Assembly (NCBI GenBank): GCA_026992375.1
Contig: JALXAF010000040.1
Location: forward strand, 1-8,881
Length of the DNA stretch: 8,881 nucleotides
From: Anaerolineae bacterium
Lineage (GTDB): Bacteria; Chloroflexota; Anaerolineae; J102
Direction: 5' to 3'
Positions within the stretch are counted from its first letter, which is position 1. Each line of letters opens with the position of its first letter. The notes beneath the pieces are model-generated. The model saw only the letters and a program-made list of their open reading frames with translations, had not been told where the DNA came from and made no database searches. The translations under genes and the position numbers were made by a program. Shown here piece by piece: positions 5,779-8,881 of the stretch.

Positions 5779-6525
5779 ATGAATCTCTCCATCCTTCCGC
5801 CGTTTCAACGCGCATGGCTACTCATCTTGCTGGCGCTGTGGGCGGCGTTTTTGTTCGGCGGCTTCATCTTCGGCTCTCCCCGCGAGAATCGCCGCATGCC
5901 CCGCTGGACGCGCATGGCCTCATCATTCATCCTGATGATTGCAGGATGGAGCTGGCGGCTGGCGGCTGCGGGCTCGGGCGTGGAGATGTACGCCACGCTG
6001 ATGGCCGCGGGCGTCACCTTCGGTTTCATTGGTGATCTGTTCCTGGCCCAGCTCATCTCTCGCAGCCGCACGAAATCAACCCTGGGCGGCATCGGTGCTT
6101 TTGCGATTGGGCATTTGTTCTATATCTCGAGCATCCTCTTTCTGCTCGATCGTTTTTCACTCCACAGGCCCGTCCCGGTGTGGAGATCATTGCTCCTCTT
6201 CTGGTTGGCGGCCCTGGGCGGATGGTATGTGTTGGCAATGCGCGGCCAGTCGCAGCCTTCGATCTTGCATTGGGCGGCTCTGCCCTATGCGCTGCTCCTT
6301 GCTGCCACCGCCGGATTGGCGTTGGGTGCGAGCCTGCAACAACCCCTATTGCTTCCCCTGGCGCTGGGCGCGTTCCTCTTTCTGCTCAGCGATATGATCC
6401 TGGCTGGAGCCATGTTCGGCGATCTCGAACTGCCGCTGCATCATGACATCGTGTGGCTCGCCTATGGCCCGGGCCAAATGCTTATCCTCTTCAGCATTGG
6501 CGCGGCCATGCAACTCGCGCTTTGA
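5779..6525 (+). CDS. YhhN/TMEM86 family membrane protein, lysoplasmalogenase-like
   Basis: This is a 248-residue polytopic membrane protein with about eight hydrophobic helices. The family signature is visible: FGFIGDLFLA (81-90) with the conserved Gly-Asp, GGIGAFAIGHLFYI (103-116) with a helix-borne His112, GAFLFLLSDMILA (197-209) with Ser-Asp, and YGPGQMLIL (229-237) near the C-terminus. Human TMEM86 proteins of this family cleave the vinyl-ether bond of lysoplasmalogens. Bacterial YhhN proteins are assigned the same chemistry by homology, and the two aspartates are the presumed catalytic residues. Whether this organism makes plasmalogens is unknown. It is transcribed divergently from the rsmD operon and ends in a repeat-rich convergent region. 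Confidence 0.85.
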   Translation: MNLSILPPFQRAWLLILLALWAAFLFGGFIFGSPRENRRMPRWTRMASSFILMIAGWSWRLAAAGSGVEMYATLMAAGVTFGFIGDLFLAQLISRSRTKSTLGGIGAFAIGHLFYISSILFLLDRFSLHRPVPVWRSLLLFWLAALGGWYVLAMRGQSQPSILHWAALPYALLLAATAGLALGASLQQPLLLPLALGAFLFLLSDMILAGAMFGDLELPLHHDIVWLAYGPGQMLILFSIGAAMQLAL

Positions 6526-6660
6526 GCCTCAGTCTCCCATCCATTGCGCGATGAGCGACAACAATTAGTTGTTAACGCATGGTTTATTTGCAGTGAAACC
6601 AGATTGATAAAAATATCTGGCGCCAAGCCGATCTTCCAGCAAAATCTATAGTTGGCTCCA
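6526..6660. other. intergenic, no gene seen
   Basis: These 135 bases follow the YhhN-like stop. They hold a small ACAAC-AATTA-GTTGT hairpin (6558-6572) without a T tract, and no convincing open frame or promoter. Confidence 0.5.
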
Positions 6661-6740
6661 CCGAAAAAACCTCAACACGGAGGCACAGAGTACACGGAGG
6701 AAGAAAAAGGTGAGATTTGGAGATGTTTTTCTCCGTGAAC
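6661..6740. repeat. 'cacggaggcacagag' type intergenic repeat with hairpin
   Basis: Purine-rich tandem blocks (CACGGAGGCACAGAG, then ACACGGAGGAAG) are followed by an inverted arm TTTTTCTCCGTG (6726-6737). This arm pairs with CACGGAG...AAAAA (6693-6708) with a 4-base bulge. This purine-rich sequence type recurs between genes in many bacterial genomes, by recollection. It lies downstream of the YhhN-like gene and its hairpin could help end transcription from either side, but it is not a canonical terminator. Confidence 0.5.
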
Positions 6741-6870
6741 TATCACTATTCGTCCTTCCTTTAGCTTTACAATTTCAATATGGTCAACGCCTGGCAAAGC
6801 ACGTCAAACGTAAAGCGTCAAACGTCAAAACGTGGCGAAAAAGGCTCTTTTTGACGTTTGACGTATGACG

Positions 6871-7084
6871 CGTGTTGACTGACAAATCCTGTTCCGCCGC
6901 CTCACTCGCCGAATGAATTCGGTTCTACAGGCGTTCCGCCACCCGTCCCCCTGCGGGGACGGTATTTTCCTCGTCAAAACGGGAGCCAAAAGCGTCGGCG
7001 CAGGTCGACGAGCGGCCAAAGGCCCCTAGCCCTGATTTTAATCGGCGGGTTTAGACGCCAGGCTGACTTTTGTCAGTCAATCAG
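6871..7084. mobile_element. MITE-like element inserted in an older palindrome
   Basis: The 214-bp element is flanked by perfect 9-bp direct repeats CGTATGACG (6862-6870 and 7085-7093). Its ends share the inverted sequence TTGACTGACAAA (12 bp, starting 4 bases inside each edge, at 6875-6886 and 7069-7080). It encodes no protein. Its interior is a copy of the module also found at 2028-2207, although its ends differ entirely from the GGGTGCGTTCC ends there. Removing it with one duplication copy rebuilds the arm of a large hairpin, which confirms the boundaries. Confidence 0.75.
6908..7051 (+). repeat. interspersed palindromic module, copy C
   Basis: GCCGAATGAATTCGGTTCT leads into GGCGTTCCGCCACCCGTCC and a CCCC/GGGG hairpin, and the module ends TAGCCCTGATTTTAATCGGC. 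The order and most bases match copy A (2028-2207). Copy C is about 35 bp shorter because it lacks the extra GC-rich hairpins in the middle of copy A. Confidence 0.7.
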
Positions 7085-7171
7085 CGTATGACGTTTGACG
7101 GAGAAATTGTAAAGATGGTTTTGAATGAGAATGAACCATGCCGATCAAAGCTATCCTCATTCTGCACATTG

Positions 7172-7201
7172 GCCCGGGATTGAACTATTCCACCGGGCTA
7201 C
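7172..7201 (-). repeat. REP-type palindrome with GTAG head
   Basis: On the minus strand GTAG is followed by CCCGG-TGGAATAGTTCAATC-CCGGG, with a second pairing GAA/TTC in the loop. The form matches the GTAG-headed hairpin at 4521-4548. It lies in the 225 bp between the MITE region and the end of modB. The rest of that stretch (7115-7309) holds only a 43-codon open frame that crosses this palindrome and is not considered a gene. Confidence 0.5.
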
Positions 7202-7309
7202 AGGAGATCGGCGCAGCGGCAAGGCCCTTACGCCCGGGGCGCCCCGTCTCATCCTATCGACGGCGATGATGGCATATTCATGGGAGTGCTGAGAGTAGGT
7301 GAGCAGGTA

Positions 7310-8032
7310 TCAGATATTGGGTATTGGGGTGTGGATGAGATCTTTGACGCTAAATCGGGAGAGGGATGTGCGGCGTTGGGTGCGGGCCTGACGCTGGCCA
7401 TATCCCCAACGCATGGCCAGCCACAATCCGGCAAAGGCCACCGAGGTCATCACCAGCACCATCAGATTGGCCTGATCATATTGGCGGTTTTGCACCGCGT
7501 CGTAAATGGCCATGGACATGGTCTGGGTGCGGCCGGGGATGTTGCCTGCGATCATCAGAGTGGCCCCAAACTCGCCCAACGCCCGGGCCGCGGCCAGCAC
7601 CAGCCCGGCAAGAATGCCCCGTCGAGCCATAGGCAGGGTGATGTACCTCAGAAGTTGCCATTCGGATGCACCGCTGAGCCGTGCCGCATTCTCGATCTCC
7701 GGATCGATGTCGTAGATGGCGCTGCGCGCAGTCAGCACCATCAGCGGCAGGCCTACCGCCACCGCTGCGATGATGGCTGCGGGCCAGGTGAAGAGCAATT
7801 CCAGATGCAGGAAGCGCACCACCGGGCCATTACGCCCCAACATCACCAGCAGGTAATAGCCCAGCACGCTGGGAGGCAAAATAAGCGGCAGGGCGATGAT
7901 CAATTCCAACAGGGTTTTGCCCGCGAAATCGCGCCGGGCCAGCAAAAACGCCAGCGCTAGCCCCAAAACGGCGATAATCACCGTGGCAATCAGCGTGATT
8001 TGCAGGGAAAGTCGCAGTGCATCCCAGTTCAT
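7310..8032 (-). CDS. modB: molybdate/tungstate ABC transporter permease ModB
   Basis: This 240-residue inner-membrane permease would form the homodimeric channel of a molybdate (or tungstate) importer. It has about five to six membrane helices, beginning at residues 8-31. The cytoplasmic EAA loop that docks the ATPase is ENAARLSGASEWQLLRYITL (114-133), followed by P. The ModB signature ALGEFGATLMIAGNIPGRTQ (151-170) is intact. Length and ends are normal for the family, apart from a basic C-terminal tail (about 213-229). Its ATG overlaps the TGA of modA by 4 bp, so the two are cotranscribed and coupled. The ATPase gene modC, usually next, is absent: the 225 bp downstream are repeats and the next gene runs the opposite way. 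An ATPase encoded elsewhere must be used, or the operon has lost its third gene. Confidence 0.93.
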   Translation of the reverse strand: MNWDALRLSLQITLIATVIIAVLGLALAFLLARRDFAGKTLLELIIALPLILPPSVLGYYLLVMLGRNGPVVRFLHLELLFTWPAAIIAAVAVGLPLMVLTARSAIYDIDPEIENAARLSGASEWQLLRYITLPMARRGILAGLVLAAARALGEFGATLMIAGNIPGRTQTMSMAIYDAVQNRQYDQANLMVLVMTSVAFAGLWLAMRWGYGQRQARTQRRTSLSRFSVKDLIHTPIPNI

Positions 8033-8805
8033 TGTGCGTCCTCGTTGGGGAGCGTGTAGCCGTACTGAGCCAAAACCTTCTGGCTGGCCGGACTGAGCAG
8101 GAGTTGGATGAAACGCTGGGCCGCGTCAGGGAGTTTGGATTCCATGACGACGGCCGCAGTTTGGTCGAGGGGGTGGTGCAGGCATTGGGGAAGACCGATC
8201 CAATGGCCGGGCGCATCCTTCTCAAGCATCGAAAGGGGGATGATGACGACATCGACGTTCCCGGCGCTGGCGTATTCGAAGCTTTGGGTGACATCTTCGC
8301 CATAAATCAGTTTCGGGCTGACGGCATCCCACAATCCCGCTGCCTGCAACGCCTCGCGCGCCGCCATTCCATACGGTGCGTGATCAGGATTGGCGATGGC
8401 AATGCGGCGAATCTCGGGCCGCTTCAAATCCTCGATGCCCGAAAGTGCCAGCCCGGAATGAGGCGACCAGAGCACAAGCCGCCCGCGGGCGATAACCGCC
8501 CTCGAATCGGAGACCAGCATCCCCTGGGACATCAGGTCATCGACATAGCGGGCGTTGGCCGAGATGAAGACATCGGCGGGCGCTCCCTGTTCGACCTGGT
8601 GGGCCAGTTTTCCGCTGGCTCCATAGTTGAAAATCACCGGTGCGCCCATCGCCTCCTGAATTTGCGGGGCCAGGGCCTGCAGCGGAGGGCGGAGGTTGGC
8701 CGGGGCCGAAACGACAAGCGCCTCGGGCGAGCCGCCGCACGCAGCCAGCAGCGCCACAGCCGCCAGCAATGCCAATAGTCCTATTCCCATCGAAAGAAAC
8801 CCCAT
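8029..8805 (-). CDS. modA: molybdate/tungstate-binding lipoprotein ModA
   Basis: This 258-residue protein would capture molybdate or tungstate outside the cell and deliver it to ModB. It has a lipoprotein signal with hydrophobic residues 7-22 and lipobox LAAC (Cys23), so it is lipid-anchored, as expected where there is no periplasm to retain a soluble form. Family motifs include YGASGKLAHQVEQGAPADVF (61-80), ISANARYVDDL, and ANPDHAPYGMAAREAL (138-153). Compared with the Azotobacter-type protein, the likely oxyanion-contact residues are Asn38 (in APANL, where the E. coli protein has Ser), Ser64, Tyr145 and Val172. This mapping is from memory. The start at 8805 is chosen because GGAGG lies 7 nt upstream; the frame runs 9 codons further, to an ATG at 8832 with no such site. 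The remaining 76 bp to the window edge show no convincing ModE site. Confidence 0.92.
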   Translation of the reverse strand: MGFLSMGIGLLALLAAVALLAACGGSPEALVVSAPANLRPPLQALAPQIQEAMGAPVIFNYGASGKLAHQVEQGAPADVFISANARYVDDLMSQGMLVSDSRAVIARGRLVLWSPHSGLALSGIEDLKRPEIRRIAIANPDHAPYGMAAREALQAAGLWDAVSPKLIYGEDVTQSFEYASAGNVDVVIIPLSMLEKDAPGHWIGLPQCLHHPLDQTAAVVMESKLPDAAQRFIQLLLSPASQKVLAQYGYTLPNEDAQ

Positions 8806-8812
8806 CTCTTCC

Positions 8813-8817
8813 CCTCC
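8813..8817 (-). promoter_or_regulatory. ribosome binding site of modA
   Basis: GGAGG on the minus strand sits 7 nt before the ATG at 8805 and decides that start over the upstream in-frame ATG at 8832 and the downstream one at 8790. Confidence 0.6.
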
Positions 8818-8881
8818 GCCCTCGACACGCATAGACGCCCCAAACTTTGTTCTGGTAATGCAAAAAGATAGGAATCGTTGG

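Larger units (their letters stand above)
6765..7114. repeat. large interrupted inverted repeat (host of the MITE at 6871)
   Basis: CTTTACAATTTC (6765-6776) is an exact inverted copy of 7103-7114. Inside it, the 29 bases at 6802-6830, built from CGTCAAACGT units, are an inverted copy (with 4 mismatches at most) of the arm formed by joining 6849-6870 to 7094-7100. The right arm is contiguous only when the MITE and one copy of its 9-bp duplication are removed. The resulting palindromic element is about 127 bp long. No target duplication was found outside the 12-bp ends. Confidence 0.65.

Noticed and set aside
6802..7100. Possible CRISPR array from repeated CGTCAAACGT / GACGTTTGAC units
   Set aside because: The units are short, in inverted orientation around a MITE, without regular spacers; they form one large palindrome.
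7138..7269. 43-codon plus-strand open frame starting MPIKAILILHIGPG
   Set aside because: It crosses a GTAG-headed REP palindrome, has no Shine-Dalgarno sequence or -10 box, and shows no recognisable family.
7280..8778. Long plus-strand frames (226 and 253 codons) opposite modB and modA
   Set aside because: The minus strand encodes clear ModB and ModA signatures in a coupled operon; the plus-strand translations are His/Gly/Gln-rich shadows.

Overview
The window is GC-rich chromosomal DNA from a free-living bacterium. The gene content (a large GAF-domain NarL-type sensor kinase, an RsmD with APPQY in place of the usual DPPY-type motif, a ModA lipoprotein) and the apparent use of leaderless promoters fit Chloroflexota (Anaerolineae/Caldilineae-like). 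That placement is an inference; there is no rRNA or marker gene here to prove it. No CRISPR array, defence island, prophage or tRNA/rRNA gene is visible.

Layout. (1) 1-1948, minus strand: a GAF-containing sensor histidine kinase whose stop codon overlaps an ATG that probably opens a response-regulator gene off the left edge. (2) 1949-2441: its promoter, a 248-bp non-autonomous transposon-like element with terminal inverted repeats, and a second partial repeat. (3) 2442-3818, minus: a membrane-anchored serine hydrolase of the class C beta-lactamase/6-aminohexanoate-dimer hydrolase type. (4) 3819-4600: a nest of repeats in and beside a decayed plus-strand gene, ending in a 209-bp MITE with a perfect 9-bp target duplication. 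(5) 4601-5733, minus: a two-gene operon, rsmD (16S rRNA methyltransferase) behind a small membrane protein with hydrolase-like His/Asp motifs. (6) 5779-6525, plus: a YhhN/TMEM86-type lysoplasmalogenase-like membrane protein, divergent from the operon across 45 bp. (7) 6526-7309: a convergent intergenic region filled by a MITE inserted inside an older large inverted repeat, plus a REP-type palindrome. (8) 7310-8805, minus: modA-modB, the binding lipoprotein and permease of a molybdate/tungstate ABC importer, overlapping by 4 bp. No modC ATPase follows.

The genes themselves are conventional. The unusual content is between them. At least three short insertion elements, each flanked by a 9-bp direct repeat, carry palindromic modules. 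Two elements with unrelated ends share one module, and two with near-identical ends carry different modules. A second theme is start sites: three genes have a -10-like hexamer 6-7 nt before the ATG, as expected for leaderless mRNAs, while the serine hydrolase and modA have Shine-Dalgarno sequences.
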